Positions 13,943 to 26,900 of a stretch of DNA of 64,000 nt are shown in pieces; the first letter of the stretch is position 1, and every line of letters begins with the position of its first letter. The notes beneath the pieces were generated by a model. That model was given only the letters and a program-made list of their open reading frames with translations. It ran no database searches and was not told where the DNA came from. Origin of the DNA: Aphrocallistes beatrix (lineage: Eukaryota; Porifera; Hexactinellida; Sceptrulophora; Aphrocallistidae); NCBI GenBank assembly GCA_963281255.1, contig OY725488.1, positions 8,219,524 to 8,283,523 on the forward strand. Reading direction: 5' to 3'. The translations under genes were made by a program, and so were the position numbers.

Positions 13943-16900
13943 GTTTGTTTTCCTTTAATATTTTTTATTTCTCTAATTATTTGTTAACATATATTTAAAC
14001 ATTTAGAACCTGACATCTATCTCTTCACACGAGGATGAGTATTTCTTTAAAAAGAGGAGATTATTCCGTTGCGTGCAGAAAGCTGTCTCCAGGTTATCTG
14101 ACCCTTCTGAAAATACTAATGACAGATTTGCACAGAGAATTTCTAGACTCGCACGATTTCTAGCACATCAAGGTAGTATATAATGTAAAAGTTCGTCAAA
14201 ATATAATCTGAATTAAAATAACCCTTTATGCTATCATAAAATGTTACTATCTACTGGTAAACTAGCCCGACCTGATAACTGACTTATGGAGTTCCTATAC
14301 TTGTATACACTAAATTTACAAAAGTATTCGAACAATCCATTATTTCACATACAAACAGTACTAAAATGTGTCTATTCATGAAGACGAATACTTCTAACTG
14401 GTTAGGAAGACGGCTAATCGGATTCAAGTTGAAATCTAAACATTAGAATTAGTCATAGTTGAATATTTCATGTAATCTTCAAGCATGATAAATTATTCTT
14501 ACATTACATACATCACTCCTCATGCTATGCTACGTATATTATTTGCTTTTTGGTATGTTTTTGAAACTTTACTTTCTCGTGCCAAAAATGTAGTTGTATA
14601 GTAGCTTTGAAAACATGTTGTTTACATCATCTTACTGTAAAATTTTTAGTTATGAAACAGCTGAGTATTACTACTAATAGTGTAAATACTACGTATTTCC
14701 TTTGAGTTATATATTAACCTACCATAAGATTTAAGATAAAAAGGTTTCGCATTTGCACCGGAGTTTTCGCGAATCTTTTATATTTTATATGTAGGTATGC
14801 ACGATCCTGCGAAATCTAACAGATTTCTACCATTTTTTGCATCTAGGATATCTTCATATGTGATGTGTACTATCCTTCATTTTCCCAAAGTTCCTTCACT
14901 TTCGGTCTTAACACCTTTTTTATAATTAGAAATTTCAGTTTTTCGACTATAACTCTGCCATTTTAGGTGATAGAAGGGTGAGATTTTAATAGAATGTGTA
15001 TAATAATATACCTCACATATGATGCAACTATCATTAAAAAACATATGACTTCACTCTCAAAATAGAAATCATTGTACGACACTACAATAGATTGTCATTG
15101 TTATTAAAATACTTAAAATAAGCCACAACTTATGTTTGATATCTTTTATTATAGTATATAGCAATAAAAAAGGTTATTTGCATATTTTGACACCTTTATA
15201 TATATATATTTTCACACCATATGACGAATTTTAAAAAATATGCTAGAGACTAGCTTCCAACGGTTGACATGGGATTTTTAGGGGTGTAGAGTTCGAATGT
15301 CATATTTTCAAATATTTATGATAAGTTAATCGTAACTTTTGTTTACAATATTTATATGAAGTAAAAACATTCCCAAAAATGGCTAGATTGAGTAACTCCA
15401 GACGCCCAGAGGGCGACTCTGTGGACACAAAGTGTCTGCAAGCCGCGCAGCGCAGTAAGCGAAGCGCGCTTGTGTTAATGAAATATCAAGGTTACAAGTC
15501 GCTTCGCTTGCTTGCGCTGTGCAGCTGAAGTTTATGGCCAGACCAAGTTACTATACCATTTTCAAAGTGCTCAGCGCCATATCAATGTACCATATTAACG
15601 GAATGATATACTTTCTAGAACTAGCTGACCTAACGTGTGATAAGATTTCCAATCTCTTGAGTCAGATCACCTCTACAAAGTACAGTGCAGAATGGGCCTA
15701 CATTAAAGCTCTAGAACCTGACTGCTCCACCTGCTGTGTTAATTTCATGAAGACTTTGTCTTTATATATTGATGATCTCATCGTACCACTGCTGGGAGGT
15801 ATCTTGGCTATCCTTGACACTCACAACAATTTAGATTTACCATTTCATAAAGGTGAAGAAAATATTAGAAAACTCTGGGAAATGTTTTATCGAGATGAGA
15901 ATATAATCAATTTGAGTTCTCTGATTACAGAGCGATCTTTGAGTTCTTCTTACTCAATTCTAAATCACTCTAGGAAGGTAAAACTGGTCAAAAATTGCTT
16001 TCCTTTTTTTCAGAATATTTATCAGCAGGTTAACCATCTTTTTCATCAAATGTGCACAAATCTCGGTAAGTTGATGGATTTCCAAATATTTCATGTTTGA
16101 CAAAAGCCCCTCACCATAGACTACTTTACATTCCAGGGTTGCTATGGAAACGTATTTTTACCATTTGAGCCTAAATCTTGAAACCTTCATGATTAGACAT
16201 TCAAATTCGACTTTGAGAGGCAATAAATGCTCTCCAAAAACATTTTGAGCATTAAATCCTATGGTTTTCGAGAATGGTGCAATTTATCAAATATGATTCA
16301 TGGCATATATTGTACCATATCTCGAAACATTAGGGTTTAATGTAATAAAATGGTAAAAAATTAAAAATACGTTTTCATAGTAACCCTGGAATGTAACAAC
16401 ATTTCATCAGCTTTAAAATGTGCTTAAAATTGGTCAGAAAATCGCTAAAATGTATCTTAAATCTGTTAAAAATAGGTATGAAAATCACATAAATCACATT
16501 CCACACATAGTTGAGGTAAGGCCACCAATAGACTCCAAAATTATGATTTCCTATTTAACTATAATACATTTCCCATGTCTAACTGCAGCGGATTACGAGA
16601 TATCAAGAAGTACACAATAGACCCAAGTTCCAGAGCCCGAGCTGGCACCCTAAATTAAAGTAGTCTATGCGAAATATTCTCAAACAGAAACTTAGTGTGG
16701 GAGATCTGACTCCATGACAGTTCCTACGAGCTATCAGTCATACAATTGGAAACACGAAAATACAGGCAAGGCTGGGGTTGGTTAACCGATTTTAGGGTTC
16801 GGTTATTTTGGTTTCCTCCAGGGCGGTTAACCGGTTAACCGATGTCAATATTGATGGGTAGAAATATGAATTTTTGGACTAATCTTTTACCTGATATTGA

Positions 16901-19900
16901 AATATTTGTTAATTTTTAGTGGTCTCGAAATATACTATACAAGCGCGCTTCGCTTGCTTCCGCTGCGCGGCTGGCGGACACTTTGTGTCCGCCGGAAGCT
17001 CCCTTCGGTCGCCTGGAGTAACATTGGTTAATTATAAGGGAGATAGCATCTCTAAATATGTCTATCTTAGCTAAATCGATATCACTCGAAAAATCACCAA
17101 ATTTGTCAATTATAAAATTTTTGATGGGTAATGATGACGTCATAACGAAGTGATGAGTCATCATTTTTTGATGATAGTTGTATCATATGTGAGGTATGTT
17201 AGTATACAGATTCTATTAAAATTTCAGCCTTCTATCTCCTATAATGGCTGAGTTATGCTCGAATAACTGTATTGCTTAACTTTTTTAAAAAATGTGACAA
17301 TGACATCATAATTCCATGATGAGTCAACATTTTGCTCTGACCTCAGAACTTACTGGAGCCATAGCCTAAAGACTCTCACATGCCAAAAATCAGCTTTCTG
17401 GGCCCGGCAGTTTCTTCAATCAATTCGTTACAGATATATATATATACAGTTGACTCCGCTTAATAGGGCCACTGTTTAATCGGGTCAGCCGCTTAATCGG
17501 GCCACTTTTGGCAGGACCAGAATAGCTCTCACACATAGAAGCTAATACAAAATATTTTCGGTTAATAGGGTTCTCCGCTTAATCGGGGCAAAATGTCCTC
17601 TGACCGATGTGGCCCTATTAAGCGGAGTCGACTGTATATATAAATAAATATTAATTGAGTTTTAATAGTAAGGATGTTTAGCAAATAGAAATTTCTATTG
17701 TATTTTAAATTTTTAGAAGTAACATTCTTGAATCTCCGTCGAAAAACAATGAAATTAGTAGAAATATTTCGAAAATAAAACAGATCGGCTAACCGAACTA
17801 AGATTTCCTTAACCGTTAACCAAGATTGATGGCGGTTAGCCGGTTGACAGATTCCAGCCTTGATACAGGATATAAATGAACTAAGTATTTCTGAAGAATC
17901 TGGAGTTGAGACGGGAGATCGTAACACAAACAACACCGAACATGTTTGCTTTGTCTGCTTGCTCCTAGATTTGGATATGTATTTTCACCCCTTGCAGACA
18001 TGCAAAATTTTCGGTGATTGTAGCAGGCAAATAATCAAGCTTGGATAAACGTGTCCTTTATGTCGGAGCAATATAGAATGAAGCCAGGCTCGAAATATTT
18101 ACAGATTAATTTCAGTCACTCAACCTTATTGTCAGGATTTATTTAACGTAATCCTTACTATCTTTCTTTCATTTCTAAGATCACTGAGAGGGCCGCTTCC
18201 ATCCAGGTCGTGAATCATCTTACATTACATCATCTCTTCCCCGGGACGCAGTCTGCCTATCGTAAACACCACAGTACGGAGACTGCGTCCTGAAGGTCAC
18301 AAACGACATCCTCCTCAGCATGAATCGCCAACACGTATCTCTTCTGGTTCTTCTTGATCTTAGCTCAGCCTTCGACACCGTCGACCATACCATCTTACTC
18401 AACCGTCTCCAATCTCATTTCGGCATTTGCATTTTCTAATTCCTCCAATATCCCGGTCCAACACGGAGTTCCTCAGGGTTCTTGTCTTGGTCCGCTTCTC
18501 TTTAGCCTCTATACTAGTCCTCTATTCGACCTCATTAGGTCCCACCTCCCCGACATGCACTACTATGCCGACGATACTCAGGTCTATCTTTCTTTTAAAC
18601 CCGGTTCCATCTCTTCTGAAGAATCTGCTTTCTCCGCCATCCAATCTTGCATCTCCGCGATCCGTTCCTGGCTCCTCACCAACAAGTTGCTTATCAATGA
18701 CACCAAGACTGAGTTCCTTATAATAGGGACTCGTCAACATCTAAGGTTCAAACTGATAGCATCTCTGTTGGTGAGTCGAGAATCTCTTCTTCCAAAGAAG
18801 TACGGAATCTTGGAACTTGGCTCGACAATACCCTCTCAATGTTTACTCAGGTCAGCAAAGTTGCCTCCTCCTGCTTCTACTACATCTATAACATCCGGCG
18901 TATTAGAAAGTATCTCTCTAGGGAAGTCTGTGAAACTCTTGTTAATTCTCTTATCACATCTCGTCTTGATTATTGTAACAGTCTCTTGTATGGTTGCCCC
19001 TCATCCCTCTTAGCTCGACTCCAGCGAGTCCAGAACAGTGCAGCCATGCTTATCTACAATGTTTCTCGTACCATTTCGTCATCTCCTCTTCTTATTAACC
19101 TCCACTGGCTGCCTGTTAAACATCGTATCCTCTTCAAAATCCTCCTCATAACTTACAAAGCCATCCATTCTCTTGCTCCGGACTATATCATCCAGCTTAT
19201 CCGTATCGCGCACGACACATCCACTTAAATTAATTTCAATGCATATACATACCTTACAAGCATACATACACATACATACCCATACATACACATTAGGGTG
19301 CTCCAAAAAATTCGAAAGTTTGAATCTTTAGATGCACACTCTGCAAATAGGTTACTTTGATCACCAAGTATTCACCCTAAAAATTTCATGCAATTTGGGG
19401 ATGGTTTAGTGGTCGCGCAAAGTAGCCTTCCCCTCGTGCTAATTTATAATGAGATATGTCCGGGATGGGGCCAAAAGTTGTAAAATGCGTACTTCTGATG
19501 TTTTAATAAACTAGTAACTTTATTTTTGTGATATTTAGGGGTGGTTTTATATAAGCTAATAATACATTTTAATAACCTAAAATCTTCCAGTTCCGATATA
19601 TTGGCGAAAACAGTTGGGACCAGCCTTCATACTTGAAATTATTAATGGTCTCAACTGTTTTCACCAATATCTCCGAACCGGTAGCTTTTAGGTCATTAAA
19701 ATCTATTATTAACTGATATAAAATCACCCCCAAATATCACAAAAATAAAGTCACTAGTTTATATAAACATCAGAAATACGCCTTTTACAACTTTTGGCCC
19801 CAACCTGGACATATCCCATTTTAAATTAGCATGAGGGGGAAGCTACTTTGCGCGACCACTAAACCATCCCCAAATTGCATGAAAATTTTATGGTGAATAC

Positions 19901-20898
19901 TTGTTGATCAAAGTAAACTATTTGAAGAGTGTGCATCTAAAGATTCAAACTTTCGTATTTTTTGGAGCACCCTAATACACATACATACATATACATACAT
20001 ACCCATACATACACATACATACATGCATAACACACACCTACTTTTATTGAATTGTACATCGCACTTGAGCATATTAATATGGAATCTGCGCTATATAAAT
20101 GTATATTATTATTATTATTATTATCCTTACTATTAAAACTCGATTAATGTGTAATATATATCCTTACTATTAAAACTCGATTAATCTATATGTGTGTATA
20201 TATCTATCTATCTGTAACGAATTGATTGAAGAAACTGCCAGGCGTAGAAGGCTGATTTTTGGCACGTGGGAGTCTTTTGGCTATGGCTCCTGCAAGTTCT
20301 GAGCTCAGAGCAAAATATCTACTCATCATGGAATTATGACGTCATTGTCACATTTTTAAAAGTTAAGCAATACAGTTATTCGAGCATAACTCAGCCATTA
20401 TAGGAGATAGAAGGCTGAAGTTTTAATAGAATCTGTAAATTAACACGCCTCAAATATGTTGCAACTATCATAAAAAATGATGACTCATCACTTTGTTATG
20501 ACGTCATCATTACTCATCAAAAAATTTAAAAATTGACAAATTTGGTGATTTTTCGAGTGATATCGATTTTAAAACTAAGATGGACATATTTGGAAATGAT
20601 ATCTCCCTTATAATTAACCAGTCTCACCTCCAGGCAACCGAAGGGAGCCTCCAGCGGACACAAAGTGTCCGCCAGCCGCGCAGCGCAAGCAAGCGAAGCG
20701 CGCTTGTATGTATAGTCGACTCCGCTTAATAGGGCCACTGTTTAATCGGGTCAGCCGCTTAATAGGGCCACTTTTGGCAGGACCGGAATAGCTTTCACAC
20801 ATAGAAGCTAATACAAAATATTTTCGGTTAATAGGGTCCTCCGCTTAATCGGGGCAAAATGTCATCTGACCGATGTGGCCCTATTAAGCGGAGTCGAC

Positions 20899-20929
<31 letters not shown>

Positions 20930-23900
20930 GTAACGAATTGATTGAAGAAACTGCCGATCATAGAAAGCTAATTTTTGGCATGTGGGGGTCTTTTGACTAT
21001 GGCTCCAGTAAGTTCTGAGCTCAGAGCAAAATGTCGACTCATCATGAAATTATGACGTCATTGTCACATTTTTGAAAGTTAAGTAATACAGTTATTCGAG
21101 CATAACTCAGCCATTATAGGGGATAGAAGGCTGAAATTTTAATAGAATATGTATACTAACATATCTCACATATGATACAACTATCATCAAAAAATGATGA
21201 CTCATCGCTTTGTTATGACGTCATCATTACTCATCAAAATTTTGAAATTGACAAATTTGGTGATTTTTCGTGTGATATCGATTATAGCAGTAGGACAGAC
21301 ATATTTAGAGATGATATCTCCCTTATAATTAACCAATGTGACTCCAAGCGACCGAAGGGAGCCTCCGGCGGACACAAAGTGTCCGCCAGCCGCGCAGCGC
21401 AAGCAAGCGAAGCGCGCTTGTTACTATTAAAACTCGATTAATGTTTGTTTGTTTGTTTGTTTGTGTATATATATCTGTAACGAATTGATTGAAGAAACTG
21501 CCAGGCACAGAAAGCTGATTTTTGTCATGTGGGAGTCTTTTGGCTATGGCTCCTGCAAGTTCTGAGCTCAGAGCAAAATATCGACTCATCATGGAATTAT
21601 GACGTCATTGTCACAGTTTTAAAAGTTAAGCAATACAGTTATTCGAGCATAACTCAGCCATTATACGAGATAGAAGGCTGAAATTTTGATAGGATCTGTA
21701 TACTAACATATTTCACATATCATTACTCATCAAAATTTTTTTAAATTGATAAATTTGGTGATTTTTGTGCGATATCGATTATAACAGTAGGTCAAACGTA
21801 TTTAGAGATGTTCTCTCCCTTATAATTAATTAGTGGTGACCACAGGTGCCCAAAGGGCGCCTCCGGCGGACACAAAGTGTCCGCCAGCCGCGGAGCGCAA
21901 GCAAACGAAGCGCGCTTGTTACTATTATACTGCATTCAAAATGAATGAAAAATATCAATGTGCTCTTCATTGATATCAAATAAATGTAGGACAAATAAAA
22001 CTCGATTCAGACAAATGACACCATAACCAAATTCAATTCGATAACATGCCATAAGTTGACAACATGCCCAAAATTTGATTCAGACAAATGCAGCGCTCCC
22101 CGATAATTATACTTGTAGCTTTCCACCCCTAGACAATTATTATTAATCATAATTTTAAACCCAGAATTAATGTCAACTAGCTATAGCCTCCCCGACTCTG
22201 CTATTCTGTCAATTGAAAGCGAATTTGTGGACTGTTTGGATTAAGGAAATTTCGTTAATGTATTTGCTAACGCCAATCCAATCGGCAAGATGCTCGAATG
22301 CTATTTTTTCCCATTGATTGGGTTTCTTAAATTTGTATCGATTGTGTGGAATGAATGATTAATTTTAAAATTAGATTGTAAAAAAATGGTACGTAATAGA
22401 AAAAAACTGCACAGGAAGTGTTAAATTTTTATCATACACTTTATGTGCCCAAAAATGATAGTGTTGCGTTCATGAATTCTGAGTTATGGATCTTTTTTAC
22501 TCTTAAAGCTGTCTCATTTTGTCATTTGATGTCGCATCAAAAATCGTATAGTAACTTCGTCTGCCGATAAACAATTAAAACGTTTTGTCCAAATTTCATT
22601 AATCTCACATTTATGGAATTTCCAAAATTTCCGTTATGGTGTAAAATTATAAGGAGGCACCCATTAGGCCACTATACATAGTATAATCGGCAAACTAAAC
22701 CAATTAACAATTTTCTATATAATCGATCATGAGGAAATCTTTGAGTTTCAATGGCAACATTTTTTACAACGCTCTGGCAGATACAATACGATTATAACAC
22801 TAATACATTCAAGTGTTACAATTGACTAATCAAATTAGTAGCGAAATGTCGTGTAACGAATTACCGTGTGACGAAAAGTCAAAGTAACGAAATGTCAGTA
22901 TCCTTTTTTCCTTTTTTCATAAATTAAGCACTAAAGTTTAGTATTTACATTTACATTTTTACAAAGGTTACTGTGGAATTGGAATTTCTATTCCCATCCC
23001 ATTCTCACAGGATTTCAGTAGGAATTACCATGATGTATTATTCCCATAGAAATTGTGTGAGAATTCCCATCCCATGGTCGTATAAAATATGAAATTTGTT
23101 TCAAATGATATTTCAACATCTAATGAAGTTAATTATTAATAGAGTAGAGTGATGATAATTATATTTTGAATTTAGCAATTCTAAAATGAAACTACGGTGG
23201 ATTCCAAAAATTAAGTAAGAAATACTACATGGGTACAATCATTTGGGAACAACAATTGAAATGTTATGGGCATTCTCACGGGGGAAAAAAATCGTTCCCA
23301 TCCCATGGTATGGGAATACCCATATGGTAATTCCGATTCCCACTGCAAACCTGGTTTTTACCCTTTATGTTTGCCTTTATAGGCGTTAATGAGACCTTTG
23401 AGAAGTTTGAAGATAATTTCAATCAATCATCAATCGGTAGAGCAGTGTCAACAGTGAATGACAGTAGAGTTAAGAACTATTTTTCTATTCAAGAAGCATA
23501 CTTGCAGGACTTTTGTACTTTTCACATATCATCTATGGAAAATCACTTATTCCAAGTAATTTTTAATATAAATTTAGCTTTACTTTATAAAGATAGAGTT
23601 GAAAGAAAAACCTCACGTGGCTTGCGTTATATAAGGCCTATCACCAAAACCTCGAGAACCGTGACCTTGGATAAATGGAAGGCTATCGAATATATATACA
23701 TATCGTAAAAGCCTTAGCCATGCATAATATACCCCAATAATGCATTACAAGCATATATAAACATGGTATCAAAGTATGCATATTCGTTGAGAAAATCATG
23801 ATTCGTCATCATCCTATTACGCAATAGGCTATATTTCTTACCAAATTGTTTATTTCTGAACTGTTTTAAACATAGTTGAAGCATTATTGTGAACATGATT

Positions 23901-26900
23901 TTTTGGCAAAACCAAGCTGGAGATGGGTTGATTCGAAAAATTGTGAAATTTTTAATGGAATGCTGCTGCATTCCTGTGTTGCTATGGGAACCCATTTTGG
24001 TCAATTGATGCCATATTGTGATCAAAATCTATAGCAACTAGGCATTCAAATTTTGATGAACAATAGCATATTTCCTATTCAGTAGTAATATAAGTTGTAT
24101 CCCTAAATCCGATGTTTTTTGAGTTATGGGTCAATTTATACATTTTGTCATGTTTTTTAATTGACCCATAACTCTAAAATGCCTAGTTGCTATAGATTTT
24201 GATCACAATATGGCATCAATTGACCAAAATGGGTTCCCATAGCAACACAGGAATGCAGCAGCATTCTATTAAAAATTTCACAATTTTTCGAATCAACCCA
24301 TCCCCAGCTTGGTTTTGCCAAAAAATCATGTTCACAATAATGCTTCAACTATGTTTAAAACAGCAGAAATAAACAATTTGGTAAGAAATATAGCCTATTG
24401 CGTAATAGGATGATGACGAATCATGAACGAATATGCATACTTTGATACCATGTTTATATATGCTTGTAATGCATTCTTGGGGTATATTATGCATGGCTAA
24501 GGCTTTTACGATATGTTGTACAGTAGAACTCGGATAAGACGTACCCCCGGGAAGCGGAAAAAAGTACGTACTAACCGTGTTGATATTGCATAGGAATCTA
24601 CGTATATATTGATTGAATTTCGGTTCAGAGAAATGAGTACGTACTAAACCGAAGTACGTCTTATAATATCCCAAGTAGGTACTAACCGAGTTCTACTGTA
24701 CGTATATACGTATCTTCGATGGCCTTCAATTTAAATGGTTCTCGAAGGTGGTGAATAAGCATATAACGTAGGTTACGAACTTAATAACTTTATGCTTTTT
24801 TATTTTCGTTTACATTTCTAGACTATATACATCATGTTGTCTATTGCTGCTTCTAAACACAGGAGAACGAGAATGGATGGAAGTGCAACTGAAGACTATG
24901 CACACCCTGATAAATTACCAGAAGTAACTATTCCTAGTATACACATAGCTTATCATCTGATACGGAGAAGAATAGTATTTGTTAATGAAGTATTCAATCT
25001 CGGGATTCCGTTCCCTCGTGAACTTGTTAGTCATCTTAGATATTGGTACCAGAACCCGAAAACTTGTTTTGATTTAGAAGATATTGATTTTATGATTTTT
25101 AAAAGGGGGATAGAAGAATGTTTTGAGAAAATGAAGCGTTTAAAAATAGATCAATCCCAAGATTTTCATAATCGTGTTGATGAGAATCGTAATTTTGTTG
25201 ATAATGTTTTGAATTACGGTTGTTTGATCGAAGAAAGTTGGGATCTATTTCAGAATGACTATATTGGAGATATGAGTTCCCTAAGGTAATTTAAATATAT
25301 TTAATCTTTTTCAATTTGTATCTAATTTCCTTTAGAATTGTTCTATACATTTTATATTTCTATTATGCCATCGATTTTCATGATTTACCATATACTTTTT
25401 CCATTAACCATAATACTCTATCTAAGTCTGCGTGGACCCAGTTTTGTCCCACATGCCAAATTCAGCTTTCTGTGCATGGCAATTTCTTCAATCAATTCGT
25501 TACAGAGATACTATATATTCGCGTATACACACTTTAATCGAGTTTTAATAGTACTAAAGATAACATAAAAAAAGGTTATATGTATATTTTCACCATTTGA
25601 CGAATTTTGAAAAATATACTAGAGACTAGCTTCCAACGGTTGACCTGAGGTTTTAAGTGGCATGCATTTTGAATATCATATTTTTGAATCTATAGGATAA
25701 ATATTAGGATTGTTTTGTTTACGGTAGAAACAGCGCGCTTGTAATATACAGTAGAACGTCAGTTATCCGAACGAGATGGGATCAAAGGGGGGGTTCGGAT
25801 GAATGAAATGTTCGGATAACTGAAGTTCGAAAAACTGGAGTTCAGATATGTTACTCCTAAACGAAAAGTATTTTCTACAAGTACAAGTATGTTGAACTGA
25901 GAATTATTTATTTATTTATTTATTGTGGTTGAGTAACACTATTTTAAAAGTACCGAACAAGATGTGATGTTCTACGTATTTCTTTGGAATTCTTAATTTA
26001 TTGGATTCGATTTACAGCATAATATGATGTGTCTTATTATGGAAGTGGTTAGAAATTTGGCGTATTGAATGCTTTACATTCTATTGGCCCAAGTAAGATC
26101 AACTTTTTTTAATAAGTACTAGTTTGGTTACCCGAGGGGTTCGGATAACTGACGTTCTACTGCATTAATTTAAACCTAGCCATTACAGTCTGTTTCATAA
26201 TTATTGACACTCAATGAAATTTTATATTCTAGATTGTAAATAACTTATATATTATCACCTCAATCAAAATTTCTGCCATTTTAGTGAACTATGATAATAA
26301 TAAATGACTTTATATCTTGATAGTCTAATTAAACTGTGGTAATCCTTATAAACAAATTAGTCTCAGCTTTGTTTCCTCAAATATTCTTTCTTGCGAAAAC
26401 TGAACTCAACTTCACCCATCTTAACCTATTATTTTCAAGTCATTTTAATCATACATATACATAGCATTCGAAATGAGTCAATATGATACAAGAGTCAAAA
26501 TTAAAACATTAATTGATGCAGGGATAGACTCGGTGAAGAAATATTTCGAAGAACTGGATGTCCTAAAAGAACAATATTTCATATTAATAAGCTTGTGATG
26601 TCTGGAAAATCAATAAAGCATAAGAAAGGTGCAGGACCGCCAACAATAACATCGATTTCTCATAAACAATCACTCATCAGAACTCTTAAAATCTTCCCAA
26701 AAATGTCTATACGTAAGCTTCGTTCAAATTTAGCTTACAAATACCAAGATGCCCCCTCTAACTCCACTGTCTTCAGATTTATGCAGAAAGCTAGATTCAG
26801 TTGTAAAAAACCTGTCACAAGTCCATTTATTACTAATGAAATAGCGAAAAGAAGAGTTGCATGGTGTAAAGAACAAAAGCTGAGACTGGGAATTTGTTTT

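Larger units (their letters stand above)
16767..17862. mobile_element. hAT-like MITE remnant (CAAGGCTGG ends) carrying nested insertions
   Basis: The left end CAAGGCTGGGG and right end CCAGCCTTG are inverted, and both flanks contain GGTTAACCG-type repeats. A Helitron-like element (16940-17674) has split it, and that element in turn holds a pogo-like MITE (17447-17634). This gives a readable insertion order. Confidence 0.5.

Noticed and set aside
13943..13987. C-terminal hydrophobic tail VCFPLIFFISLIIC as a membrane anchor
   Set aside because: It is intron sequence after a donor shared with copy 2, and the next exon continues the family in phase.
15519..15618. Start codon upstream of exon 3
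   Set aside because: The sequence is a Helitron-like tail and intron; homology with copy 2 starts at 15619 after an acceptor.
16940..17030. GC-rich bacterial insert or contamination
   Set aside because: The GC-rich blocks are the recurrent 3' ends of the Helitron-like family and occur many times in AT-rich context.
23714..24674. Two minus-strand ORFs of about 100 codons in intron 4
   Set aside because: They lie in the two arms of a palindrome and in a MITE, and show no protein family signature.
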